The translations under genes and the position numbers were made by a program. Positions 24,825-31,518 of a stretch of 41,602 nt of DNA are shown here, piece by piece. Position 1 is the first letter of the stretch. Every line of letters starts with the position of its first letter. Under the pieces are notes generated by a model. That model was not told the origin of the DNA. It searched no databases and saw only the letters and a list, made by a program, of their open reading frames with translations. Source of the DNA: Pseudorhizobium xiangyangii (GTDB lineage: Bacteria > Pseudomonadota > Alphaproteobacteria > Rhizobiales > Rhizobiaceae); contig NZ_JAJAWH010000032.1 of assembly GCF_020531965.1 (NCBI RefSeq), positions 1-41,602 of the forward strand, in the 5' to 3' direction.

Positions 24825-25185
24825 CTGGATACATGCCTGCCTACAGGCTTAAGGATAAGTGCCGGCTCCTAGTGAGGCCTTACCGGCAGGCCACTCCCGT
24901 TTCTTTCTCGAGGCTGGGAGCTTGACCGCCCACAAGGGGCTACCTCAGTGATAGCGCTGATCAGGCGCCCTATCCCCTACGGGATGAGTGTCAGGAAGGC
25001 CGGGGCATGATCCGTCACCAACCCGCATGCGGTGTTGATAGGCCCTAACGGCACTCGCCTTCCCGATAGCTGCCCGGCGTCTAAGGCCGGGCTTGGTGGC
25101 TATGACTGGCTTCGATCCGCCCGCTAAGTCCCACCGTACTGGTCGGGGCTCTCACCCCGTGGACCGCTCTACACGGCCTTGGCCT
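24825..25185 (-). ncRNA. Candidate large structured RNA or untranslated late leader
   Basis: About 360 bases without a convincing ORF, between the DUF6362-like gene and the terminator. Read on the minus strand, many perfect or near-perfect helices appear (arms given in + coordinates): 25144-25148/25155-25159; 25133-25137/25173-25177; 25095-25099/25131-25135 extended by 25104-25107/25127-25130; 25072-25078/25086-25092 (7 bp); 24994-25000/25057-25063 (7 bp); 24954-24957/24965-24968 with 24950-24953/24971-24974; 24928-24931/24937-24940; 24894-24898/24916-24920; 24860-24865/24883-24888; 24835-24839/24844-24848. Some compete, and 24986-24990/25052-25056 with the 7-bp helix gives a pseudoknot order. 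It does not match tmRNA, RNase P RNA or tRNA features I know. Transcript ends are unproven. Confidence 0.6.
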
Positions 25186-25812
25186 CTATGCTGCCTCGCG
25201 TCGTTTGGCTTCGCGCTGGCGGCGTCTTGCATTCTGAGCGTCTGCCCAGGAGAAGTCCCGAAGGTCTTCATCAAATCCGCAGATCGGCTTGGCATCATCG
25301 GCGCGCCATACTTCGATCATGGGCTTAATATGCTCGTTTTCAGGCTGATTTGGCAAGTCGTCCGATTGCTCATATTCGTTATGCTGCAATGGCTTGCCTT
25401 GGAAAGTTGCCACGACACATGCGATAGCCGACTTTCTTCTCCAATCTCCGAGCTGTCTGCTGATGCCTTCCTCGTTCTTGCACCACTTGGCGAAGGACTT
25501 GCCGCCACCTTCAGATTTGGCCCATGCCCAGAGAGCACGACGCTTGGCCGGATCGGGGATGAGCTTGATGATCTCCATCGCAGCTTCCCATATACCGATG
25601 TCATTGGTGGTGTTGCGCAGGTTATCCGGGTTCAGCCACTTCCATCGCCATTCGGCGTTCTTCGTCGCTTCATCCCATCCGTTGATGTCGGCTGTGTCGT
25701 GGACGTACCCGTGGTTGATGGCTTTGAGGCTCGCCGGTCGCGCCGTGTCTGGAAGCTTCCTATCGACCTGAGCGGCCTTTACGAAGATTTCGATGATCTG
25801 GTCTTCTGTCAC
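25186..25812 (-). CDS. DUF6362-like protein, possible late regulator
   Basis: 208 aa. The central region KRRALWAWAKSEGGGKSFAKWCKNEEGISRQLGDWRR (about 90-125) resembles the DUF6362 pattern (WARAEG...C..GISR...RR), an HTH-like fold common in alphaproteobacterial phages just upstream of packaging genes. The N-terminus is helical and the C-terminus is very basic (NARRRQREAKRREAA). It overlaps the upstream gene by four bases. Being the last gene before the structured leader and terminator, it is a candidate late activator or antiterminator, which is inference. Confidence 0.65.
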   Translation of the reverse strand: MTEDQIIEIFVKAAQVDRKLPDTARPASLKAINHGYVHDTADINGWDEATKNAEWRWKWLNPDNLRNTTNDIGIWEAAMEIIKLIPDPAKRRALWAWAKSEGGGKSFAKWCKNEEGISRQLGDWRRKSAIACVVATFQGKPLQHNEYEQSDDLPNQPENEHIKPMIEVWRADDAKPICGFDEDLRDFSWADAQNARRRQREAKRREAA

Positions 25813-26258
25813 GCTGCTCTCCCGTCAAAAAGCTGCCCCTGCGGATCTCCGAACGACCGGCAAGCACGTTCCCATATCAGCCCTACAAGGGCCGCTCGCT
25901 TGTTGGTGATGCCATCCAGCCCGAAGCACCAATATTGTAGCATACCGACCGGCACACGGTCGAAGAACTCCATAAACCGCGTCACCTCGTTCTCCATCAT
26001 GTCGGGGAAGTTCTTCTTGAATGCCAGGATGATGTCGCTGGTCGCCCAGATCCCCGTCTCATCCAGCGCCGCCTTGTTGTTGGCTGCATCGGCTAGAACC
26101 ATGATCACGAACCGCGCATGATCCTCGCCGTATCGCTTGATGATGCGATGCAGGGTCGCAACAGCTCTCGTTTGCCCGACGGCCGGGACAACGTTCTTGG
26201 GGACGATCGTTACGCCGAACTCCTCGAATATCGCCTCTGCGTCGGGGTGTTGGCTCAT
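25809..26258 (-). CDS. Hypothetical early protein
   Basis: 149 aa, mostly helical (MSQHPDAEAIFEEFGVTIVPK...ATLHRIIKRYGEDHARFVIMVLADAANNK). The ATG at 26258 has GGAGGG just upstream and overlaps the GcrA-like stop (ATGA). Similar helical proteins sit beside GcrA/DnaA-like genes in rhizobial phages, but I do not recognise the family. No catalytic motif. Confidence 0.65.
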   Translation of the reverse strand: MSQHPDAEAIFEEFGVTIVPKNVVPAVGQTRAVATLHRIIKRYGEDHARFVIMVLADAANNKAALDETGIWATSDIILAFKKNFPDMMENEVTRFMEFFDRVPVGMLQYWCFGLDGITNKRAALVGLIWERACRSFGDPQGQLFDGRAA

Positions 26259-26800
26259 ATACCCTCCAGATCGCTCGTGTAACGCGATGGGAGCATCCGC
26301 AGCCTGTGGCACTCGCAGTAACTCCCCTTGGCCGTCTCTGAGGCGCAGAAGAGGAAGGGACCACCATCATTGAGCGGCCAGTGGCATTCGCCTCGGTCTA
26401 GATCGACAAGAAGCTTGGCGTGGACGAGGCGTTCCGTGTCGTAAGCTTCTGAACCGGCCTTTGCATCCCGAATGGCGAGCCGCATAGCTGTGGCCTCTGC
26501 TGTCTCTGCCTCCCTCTTCAGCTTTGCCCTTTCGATCGCCTCTTTCGATCGCCTCACGAGTGGTTCCGGTGCTCGTTGCACGGGTCGAGCTCCGGTCACG
26601 CCGCTGCGCCAATCTCTGCCCATACCTTCCTTGCTGATGAACACCGATGGATTGCGATGGGCTTTGCCAATCACGGCGTTCCGGCTTACCCCGAGTGCCC
26701 GCCCAATCTGCGTTGCGGATTGCCCGTCGTTCCACATTTCGGCAGCCTGGGACATGACCTCCTCCGTCCATTTGAACGGCGTCTTCACATGGACGTTCAT
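26255..26800 (-). CDS. GcrA-family regulator, phage-encoded
   Basis: 181 aa with both halves of GcrA. N-terminal HTH: FKWTEEVMSQAAEMWNDGQ then SATQIGRALGVSRNAVIGKAHR (residues 9-49), nearly the family signature. C-terminal zinc-like domain: Cys139-x-Trp-Pro, FLFCAS (Cys152), GSYCECH (Cys162, His165). Chromosomal GcrA binds sigma-70 RNA polymerase and acts at promoters with m6A GANTC sites in alphaproteobacterial cell-cycle control. Here it lies between a DnaA-like gene and another early gene with four-base overlaps, so it is co-translated early. Whether it regulates phage or host promoters is unknown. Confidence 0.87.
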   Translation of the reverse strand: MNVHVKTPFKWTEEVMSQAAEMWNDGQSATQIGRALGVSRNAVIGKAHRNPSVFISKEGMGRDWRSGVTGARPVQRAPEPLVRRSKEAIERAKLKREAETAEATAMRLAIRDAKAGSEAYDTERLVHAKLLVDLDRGECHWPLNDGGPFLFCASETAKGSYCECHRLRMLPSRYTSDLEGI

Positions 26801-27288
26801 TGGGCTGCCTCCAGTCTCTGCTTGTATCTGCGGAAAGCATTGATCGCTGACGAGTGATCGAGCCCGAACAGCCGGCCGATATCGCACCACGAAATGCTGG
26901 GGTCGATGCTCGTTTTGATCTCCCATATGAGTTGATGCCGCACCTTGGATACTGCGCGGGATTCGCGCTTTCCGCTGGCGATGACCGAGTAGCTGAAGCC
27001 CAACTCCATCGACCGGCTCCGAACGTGGGCGCGCATGGTGGAAAGGCGCCCGATCCGTAGGACTTCCTTTGATGTGCGGTAGGCTTCCACATGCCAATCG
27101 AAGTGCATCTCCTCCCGGCGCCACATCGGCGGCGCATAGATAGGTTCGACCACAGGACGTCGGAGGGTGACTTTAGGATCCTGCCTGACGCCACGGGCGG
27201 CTGCGGCCTCTCGCGCTCTGCGGGCCTTGTATGCCTCGCGCAGCATGACTGCAGTTGGGGAGGCTTCGTATGTCTGGGCGTGCATCAT
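26797..27288 (-). CDS. DnaA domain IV-like DNA-binding protein
   Basis: 163 aa. Residues ~108-160 match the DnaA C-terminal DNA-binding domain: RESRAVSKVRHQLIWEIK, SISWCDIGRLFG, then LDHSSAINAFRRYKQR, aligned to the DnaA signature (xDHSTVxxA). There is no AAA+ ATPase domain, so it is not a full initiator. The N-terminal half is basic. It could bind DnaA boxes at the phage origin or at host sites. It overlaps both neighbours by four bases. Confidence 0.8.
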   Translation of the reverse strand: MMHAQTYEASPTAVMLREAYKARRAREAAAARGVRQDPKVTLRRPVVEPIYAPPMWRREEMHFDWHVEAYRTSKEVLRIGRLSTMRAHVRSRSMELGFSYSVIASGKRESRAVSKVRHQLIWEIKTSIDPSISWCDIGRLFGLDHSSAINAFRRYKQRLEAAQ

Positions 27289-27587
27289 GCGATCTCCCTC
27301 CGCTCAATCTCGACCGTCTTCCCGCCACCCATGAAAAGGCGCTCTGCCCTCGCCCGCTTGGCCTCCTTGATCGAGCCGCCCTTGATCTCGCCCGAGCAGA
27401 CCAGATGGCCGTTGAAATATGCCAGGACATGAGACAGCGCCGCCTTAGTGGCCGACAGCTCGTCGGGGTATGTCCGCGGCTTCTCGCCCTTGTCCATGAT
27501 GGGCTTAGGCTTCGCATCGCGGGCGAACCTCACCATGGCCCACCATTGCCCGCCGCGCTTCGTCGCATAACCGCTGAACTCGTTCAT
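27285..27587 (-). CDS. Hypothetical early protein
   Basis: 100 aa, starting MNEFSGYATKRGGQWWAMVRFARDAK, rich in basic residues, with a C-terminal basic patch (EAKRARAERLFMGGGKTVEIERREIA). Overlaps the DnaA-like gene by four bases (ATGA). GAGGG precedes the ATG. Family not recognised. Confidence 0.6.
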   Translation of the reverse strand: MNEFSGYATKRGGQWWAMVRFARDAKPKPIMDKGEKPRTYPDELSATKAALSHVLAYFNGHLVCSGEIKGGSIKEAKRARAERLFMGGGKTVEIERREIA

Positions 27588-27601
27588 CGTGAAAAACCCT
27601 C

Positions 27602-27631
27602 TTGACTAGCTAGGGCCATTGGTCCTATATA
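27602..27631 (+). promoter_or_regulatory. Sigma-70-like promoter for plus-strand gene pair
   Basis: TTGACT (27602-27607), 18-bp spacer, TATATA (27626-27631), then ribosome-binding site GGAG at 27647 and ATG at 27659. The match to consensus is good, suggesting the two-gene cassette is transcribed independently of the leftward early operon. Confidence 0.65.
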
Positions 27632-27658
27632 TCGATCACCAACACAGGAGACGTTGCC

Positions 27659-27868
27659 ATGAACATCGAAGCTCTCATCGCCGCCAAGAAAGCCGAACGT
27701 ACAGCTAAGGGCTTTGCTTTCCGCATTACCTTCGACAAGCGCGCCCCGTTCAACGGCTACTATGTCGACAAGGCTACCTTCGATGAGAACTACGCCCTTG
27801 CTGTCGCTTCTATCGGCAAGCGTGGCCGTGACGGCATGACCGCTTTGTCTGTCGAGGTCATCCAATGA
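27659..27868 (+). CDS. Small hypothetical protein of plus-strand cassette
   Basis: 69 aa, MNIEALIAAKKAERTAKGFAF, with a beta/alpha pattern and a Lys-rich helix. Strong ribosome-binding site GGAG eight bases upstream and a sigma-70-type promoter. Its stop overlaps the next start by four bases (ATGA). Expressed against the early operon; function unknown. Confidence 0.65.
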   Translation: MNIEALIAAKKAERTAKGFAFRITFDKRAPFNGYYVDKATFDENYALAVASIGKRGRDGMTALSVEVIQ

Positions 27869-28050
27869 CACCTGCCGACCTTGAGGCGAGAGCATCTGCC
27901 TTATACGGGCAGGATTGGCAGTCTCCTCTTGCCAGACGCATTCGCGTGGATGCTCGAACCGTGCGGCGCTGGAAGGCTGGCGATCGTGAAATCCCAGACT
28001 GGATCGAATGGGCCATTGGCGTTCTTGAGCGCCATGAGGACGAGCGGTAG
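27865..28050 (+). CDS. Small HTH-like protein
   Basis: 61 aa. LARRIRVDARTVRRWKAGDREIPDWI fits a helix-turn-helix of the Cro type with recognition helix around ARTVRRWKAG. It is co-translated with the upstream ORF and its stop abuts the convergent gene at 28051. Probably a small transcription regulator; target unknown. Confidence 0.65.
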   Translation: MTPADLEARASALYGQDWQSPLARRIRVDARTVRRWKAGDREIPDWIEWAIGVLERHEDER

Positions 28051-28245
28051 TCACTCTTCCACCTCCTTCATCGTCTGGTCGTTGTAGTCGACAAGGAACG
28101 TCCTGCCGCAGCGCTCGCACCCCACCTGCTGCTGGGCGTACATGGTTGTCATCGGCTCGATTGTATGGGCGCACGGCAGCGCCAGCCTCCAACGGTTGGT
28201 TCGGCCATCTGTCGAGAGCCCGAGGCGTTGAAAACGATAGGTCAT
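28051..28245 (-). CDS. Small zinc-ribbon-like protein
   Basis: 64 aa with a CERCGRTF motif near residues 43-50 after an upstream Cys (PCAHTI near 24-29), consistent with a small metal-binding protein. Overlaps the methyltransferase stop by four bases, so probably co-translated with it. No enzymatic motif; function unknown. Confidence 0.6.
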   Translation of the reverse strand: MTYRFQRLGLSTDGRTNRWRLALPCAHTIEPMTTMYAQQQVGCERCGRTFLVDYNDQTMKEVEE

Positions 28246-29531
28246 GCTTCCAAAGCCTCCATCATCCGAACAAGGCGAGCTGCGCCGGCGGAGCCTCGCG
28301 AGGCAAGCCGAGTGACAAGAGTGCGGATCGCATACGCTGCTTGAAGTGGGACAACTCCGTTGCCGAGCATGCGAAGTCGGTCCACGCGACCAATGTCCAG
28401 CCGGGAGGCCAGCCCATCAGCCACTCTACGAAAAGCGGGTTCAAGCTCCGGCGCGGCCGAGAGTGCGCTTCGCCAACTATCGACGTCGTTAGGTCCGGGT
28501 GGGAAGATGCCTGTCCGGTCAAGGTCTGGACCGGCTTCGACTTGTCGCCGCGGCTGTACTGATACTCGCCTACCTCGTGCGATCGAGGCGTCATCCATTG
28601 AACCGCTTGCGAAGGAAGTGGCTGCCCGCCCGCTCCGAACGCTTGGTTCGGGCCACCCTTTTCCGCATCCGATGCTCTCGGCGACCAGAGCGTGTTCACT
28701 TGCTGCACAAGGCTCGTGCCGCTCATGTTCTCCGTGATGGTCCCGCCCCTCTGCCCGTCTCCCGCTGAAGGCGTCGTCCACAACTGCTCCGTCGCATAGT
28801 CCAGCCGATCGCCGCGCATCTGGCCGTCCTTGCGCTCCAGCGTCGGTCCTGAGCCCTTCCAGTCGTTCGCCGTGGGTGTCGGCCAGGCCGACTGGAAGGT
28901 GGCCACCGCTGTTGGCAAGGTACTGTTGGGCGCTCCCGTGTCCCTGCGCACGGCGTCCGCGCCTTTCGTCCCGTCTCCGGCCGATGCGGTCGGCCACAGC
29001 GAGGATGAAGATGCGTTCACGCTGATGGCTCGCGCCGACTTCTGCCGCCGTGAACAATCCTCCCTCAACCTCAAAACCAAGCTTTGAAAGGTCTCGGAAT
29101 ACTCGCTGCGCGCCAGCGATTTCGTCAGACCCCGCTGAGAGCATGCCGCCGACGTTTTCAATGAGGACGAACCAGGCGCCAGACTGGACGATGATGCGGC
29201 GAGCCGTAGACCAGAGGTCGCGAGCGTCATTGCTTCCCTGCTTTCTGCCGGCGAGGCTGTGAGGCTGACAGGGGATGCCACCAATGAGGCCGTCCACTGC
29301 GCCACGCCATGCGCGGCCGTCGAAGGTTGTGGCATCCGACCACACAGGAGCTTGATGAAGGAGGCCTTGTTCCATCGCTGAAACCAGTGTCGAGACTGCG
29401 AAGGCTTCCCTCTCCACCATACAGACGCTTCGAGCGCTTGGAATTGCCAGCTCGACGCCGATATCAAGTCCGCCTCCGCCTGAGCAGATGCTGATGAGGT
29501 TGAGACGTTCGGTACGTAGAGCCACATTCAA
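28242..29531 (-). CDS. DNA (cytosine-5) methyltransferase
   Basis: 429 aa with C5-MTase motifs in order: motif I ICSGGGGLDIG (15-25), motif IV GGIPCQPHSLAG with catalytic Cys88, motif VI IENVGG (124-129), motif VIII ASHQRERIF (167-175), a long variable target-recognition region, and motif X LRMLGNGVVPLQAA near the C-terminus. It methylates cytosine in an unknown target, probably protecting phage DNA. It overlaps the helicase by four bases. Remarkably, a second frame beneath nearly the whole gene is also open. Confidence 0.9.
   Translation of the reverse strand: MNVALRTERLNLISICSGGGGLDIGVELAIPSARSVCMVEREAFAVSTLVSAMEQGLLHQAPVWSDATTFDGRAWRGAVDGLIGGIPCQPHSLAGRKQGSNDARDLWSTARRIIVQSGAWFVLIENVGGMLSAGSDEIAGAQRVFRDLSKLGFEVEGGLFTAAEVGASHQRERIFILAVADRIGRRRDERRGRRAQGHGSAQQYLANSGGHLPVGLADTHGERLEGLRTDAGAQGRPDARRSAGLCDGAVVDDAFSGRRAEGRDHHGEHERHEPCAASEHALVAESIGCGKGWPEPSVRSGRAATSFASGSMDDASIARGRRVSVQPRRQVEAGPDLDRTGIFPPGPNDVDSWRSALSAAPELEPAFRRVADGLASRLDIGRVDRLRMLGNGVVPLQAAYAIRTLVTRLASRGSAGAARLVRMMEALEA
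28262..29527 (-). CDS. Overprinted ORF inside the C5 methyltransferase gene
   Basis: 421 codons open in another frame of the same strand; its ATG (29527) begins four bases after the methyltransferase ATG (29531), sharing the sequence ATGAATGTGG. The translation has features seen in a recurrent phage protein type rather than random sequence: repeated LWPT/WPTPTANDWKGSG-like segments (residues ~185-300), VLRLREDCSRRQKSAR, and SLNPLFVEWLMGWPPGW near 376-392, which resembles the C-terminal region of some C5 methyltransferases. It may be an ancestral or alternative C-terminus, a real overlapping gene, or an artefact of composition. Translation is unproven. Confidence 0.35.
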   Translation of the reverse strand: MWLYVPNVSTSSASAQAEADLISASSWQFQALEASVWWRGKPSQSRHWFQRWNKASFIKLLCGRMPQPSTAAHGVAQWTASLVASPVSLTASPAESREAMTLATSGLRLAASSSSLAPGSSSLKTSAACSQRGLTKSLARSEYSETFQSLVLRLREDCSRRQKSARAISVNASSSSLWPTASAGDGTKGADAVRRDTGAPNSTLPTAVATFQSAWPTPTANDWKGSGPTLERKDGQMRGDRLDYATEQLWTTPSAGDGQRGGTITENMSGTSLVQQVNTLWSPRASDAEKGGPNQAFGAGGQPLPSQAVQWMTPRSHEVGEYQYSRGDKSKPVQTLTGQASSHPDLTTSIVGEAHSRPRRSLNPLFVEWLMGWPPGWTLVAWTDFACSATELSHFKQRMRSALLSLGLPREAPPAQLALFG

Positions 29532-31000
29532 AACAACTCCCTCCGGTTTTGTGCATGCTGGTAGGCTGGCCCGTAGCTGGTGGTTTCACCGGTCCAGATG
29601 ACATCCTTGCGTCGTGGAAACTCGCTCTCGCGGGAAAGCACGAGGTGGATTTCAGCCCTGCCCTCCCACTCCTTCATCAGGTCTTCCCAGACGGCGTATT
29701 CGCCGGTGTCTTCTCCCGGCTCCATGCCGGCGAGGATTGGGCGAGGCTGGAAGGCGATCAGAACTTGATCCGCGTCCTTGTCCATGTTGCCGACGAGGTC
29801 GCGATATGACGGCCGGCGGTGCGGTACAGCCTTCAGGCGATCGGCTGCGCTGCGGCCCTGGTAGTCCTGAAACGTCGCCTTCTTCAGGTGGGTGAGCGCG
29901 ATGACCGGAATGTCCAGCTCGAGCGCGAGATCCTTCAGCTTTGACGTGGCGATCTGCCCCTGCCGGAACTCGTCTTCGTACTGCATCTTGCCTTCCCACT
30001 GGATCTTGCCGATGTGGTCGACAAAGACCGCGCCGATGCCGTGGGTCTTCTTCATCGCCCGGGCCTTCTGGGAGATTTTCTCCAGCGTCATCTTCCGGCA
30101 ATCGATCTCGATATGCTTGAGGCGCTTCATGTCCTCGCCGGCAAGCATCAGCTTTTCGATCTCGGATTCGGAAACCTGCTTGCGCTTCTGTCGACGCTCG
30201 GAAATCCCGGTGCGACGGGCAAGCTCGCGCATCATGATCTGGCTGGCAGTCATCTCGCCGCTGTAGAGGAAGACCGGCGTATCCTTGGCGATCTCGAACA
30301 TGCATTGCATGGCCAAGGCCGTTTTACCTTGCTTCACGCCGCCGCCGATTATGATGAGCTGGCCGTTCTGCCACGGTCCCGTCAGGTGCATCACTTCGGA
30401 CAAGCCGGGATCAACACCGAGAGGAACGGCACGTCGGCCGCTGGCAGTGTCCAGAGCGCGATCTAGAGCGTCGGAGATGGAGAAGGTCGCCGTCTCGCTC
30501 GTAAGCGTCTGTGTGACCTCTGCAAGGCGATTGCGCACGTCCTGGATGTCATCGGACAGGCGAAGCTCGTCATCAAAGGCCGCTTGCATCAGGTCTTCGG
30601 AGAGCGCGACCATGGAGCGCCGCGCTGCCGCTGTGGTGATACCTGCGCACCATTCGGCGTAGTCCACGAAGTTGACAACCTCGCTGGCCAGCCGCGCCAG
30701 ATACTGCGCCACGGTCAAGCCGCCGATCTCGATCTGAGGAAGGTCTGCCCGCAGTGTGATTGCGTTCCATGTTCGGCCATCTTTCCGGCGGCTCTGCATG
30801 GCTTCGAATATCTGCCGGTGCAGCTTTTCCTCGAAGTGTCCTAGCTCGAAGCTCACGGGGAGATCATCGATCAGCTCATTGCGCATGATCAGAAGGCCCA
30901 GCAGTTGCTGCTCCATCTCGATCGCGTTCGGAAGCTCTCTCGTCTGGCCGAAGTGGCGGCTCATGTCGTCTGTGGAGAAGTCGCGCTGAGCCATGTTCAT
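29528..31000 (-). CDS. DnaB-like replicative helicase
   Basis: 490 aa. The N-terminal helical domain contains AIEMEQQLLGLLIMRNEL, typical of DnaB. The RecA-like core has Walker A GGGVKQGKTALAMQ (~219-232), FLYSGEMTASQIMMREL, Walker B-like AVFVDHIGKIQ, LTHLKK and a C-terminal Arg region. It unwinds DNA ahead of the phage fork. The ATG at 31000 overlaps the stop of the adenine methyltransferase by four bases; the upstream in-frame extension runs antisense to coding logic and was dropped. Confidence 0.87.
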   Translation of the reverse strand: MNMAQRDFSTDDMSRHFGQTRELPNAIEMEQQLLGLLIMRNELIDDLPVSFELGHFEEKLHRQIFEAMQSRRKDGRTWNAITLRADLPQIEIGGLTVAQYLARLASEVVNFVDYAEWCAGITTAAARRSMVALSEDLMQAAFDDELRLSDDIQDVRNRLAEVTQTLTSETATFSISDALDRALDTASGRRAVPLGVDPGLSEVMHLTGPWQNGQLIIIGGGVKQGKTALAMQCMFEIAKDTPVFLYSGEMTASQIMMRELARRTGISERRQKRKQVSESEIEKLMLAGEDMKRLKHIEIDCRKMTLEKISQKARAMKKTHGIGAVFVDHIGKIQWEGKMQYEDEFRQGQIATSKLKDLALELDIPVIALTHLKKATFQDYQGRSAADRLKAVPHRRPSYRDLVGNMDKDADQVLIAFQPRPILAGMEPGEDTGEYAVWEDLMKEWEGRAEIHLVLSRESEFPRRKDVIWTGETTSYGPAYQHAQNRRELF

Positions 31001-31518
31001 GCTGCAACTTCCTCCCGCCAGAAGAAGCGCGGACCACCTGTGTGTTGAGCGTGGAAGCGATGCCATGCGGCATTGTCCTTCCCGCTGAAGGCCGAGTCCT
31101 CGATCCACTTGACGCGGCCGACGCTGACGATGTGGCTGCACTGGTCGAGGAAGGGCGCGGCCTGTCGGGTATGGACCCAATCAGCATCGAACAGGAGCCA
31201 GGTCGGCGCGATCGATTGGAACCGCTGGATCATCGGGTGAAGGATCTGCCGAGTCCAAGGGGGGTTGGTGATAATCGCGTCGAAGCGCGTCGAGGAAAGG
31301 GTTTCATCGGTCAAGGCGTCCTGCCCTGTCTCGATATCTCCGGACCACACGCATTCCAGTCCGAAGGACTCCAGCGACCGAACAAGCTTCCCCTCGCCCA
31401 CGCACGGCTCTGCGAAAGTCTTGATGCCTCGGAGATAACCGATCAACGGCGTCACGGCGGCAGCCGGGGTTTGGTATGCGTCGTTCTTCCGACGCTCGAA
31501 ATCTGAACGCTTGCCCAT
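30997..31518 (-). CDS. Probable DNA N6-adenine methyltransferase
   Basis: 173 aa. FAEPCVGEGKLVRSLE (35-50) is motif I (SAM binding) and FDAIITNPPW (79-88) is the catalytic NPPW motif. DAYQTPAAAVTPLI near the N-terminus is typical of phage Dam-like enzymes. It has no target-recognition domain and so may need a partner or have loose specificity. One-base overlap (TAATG) with the upstream gene. Target unknown; GANTC would be interesting given the GcrA homologue. Confidence 0.8.
   Translation of the reverse strand: MGKRSDFERRKNDAYQTPAAAVTPLIGYLRGIKTFAEPCVGEGKLVRSLESFGLECVWSGDIETGQDALTDETLSSTRFDAIITNPPWTRQILHPMIQRFQSIAPTWLLFDADWVHTRQAAPFLDQCSHIVSVGRVKWIEDSAFSGKDNAAWHRFHAQHTGGPRFFWREEVAA

Noticed and set aside
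24788-25185. Group I/II intron, tmRNA or RNase P RNA as identity of the structured region
   Set aside because: None of the conserved core elements I know (domain V hairpin, P7 core, tRNA-like ends, RNase P CR elements) could be placed.
25093-26121. 342-codon plus-strand ORF over the structured region and two early genes
   Set aside because: It runs antisense to the DUF6362-like gene and its neighbour, starts inside the hairpin-rich RNA and shows no domain or ribosome-binding site.
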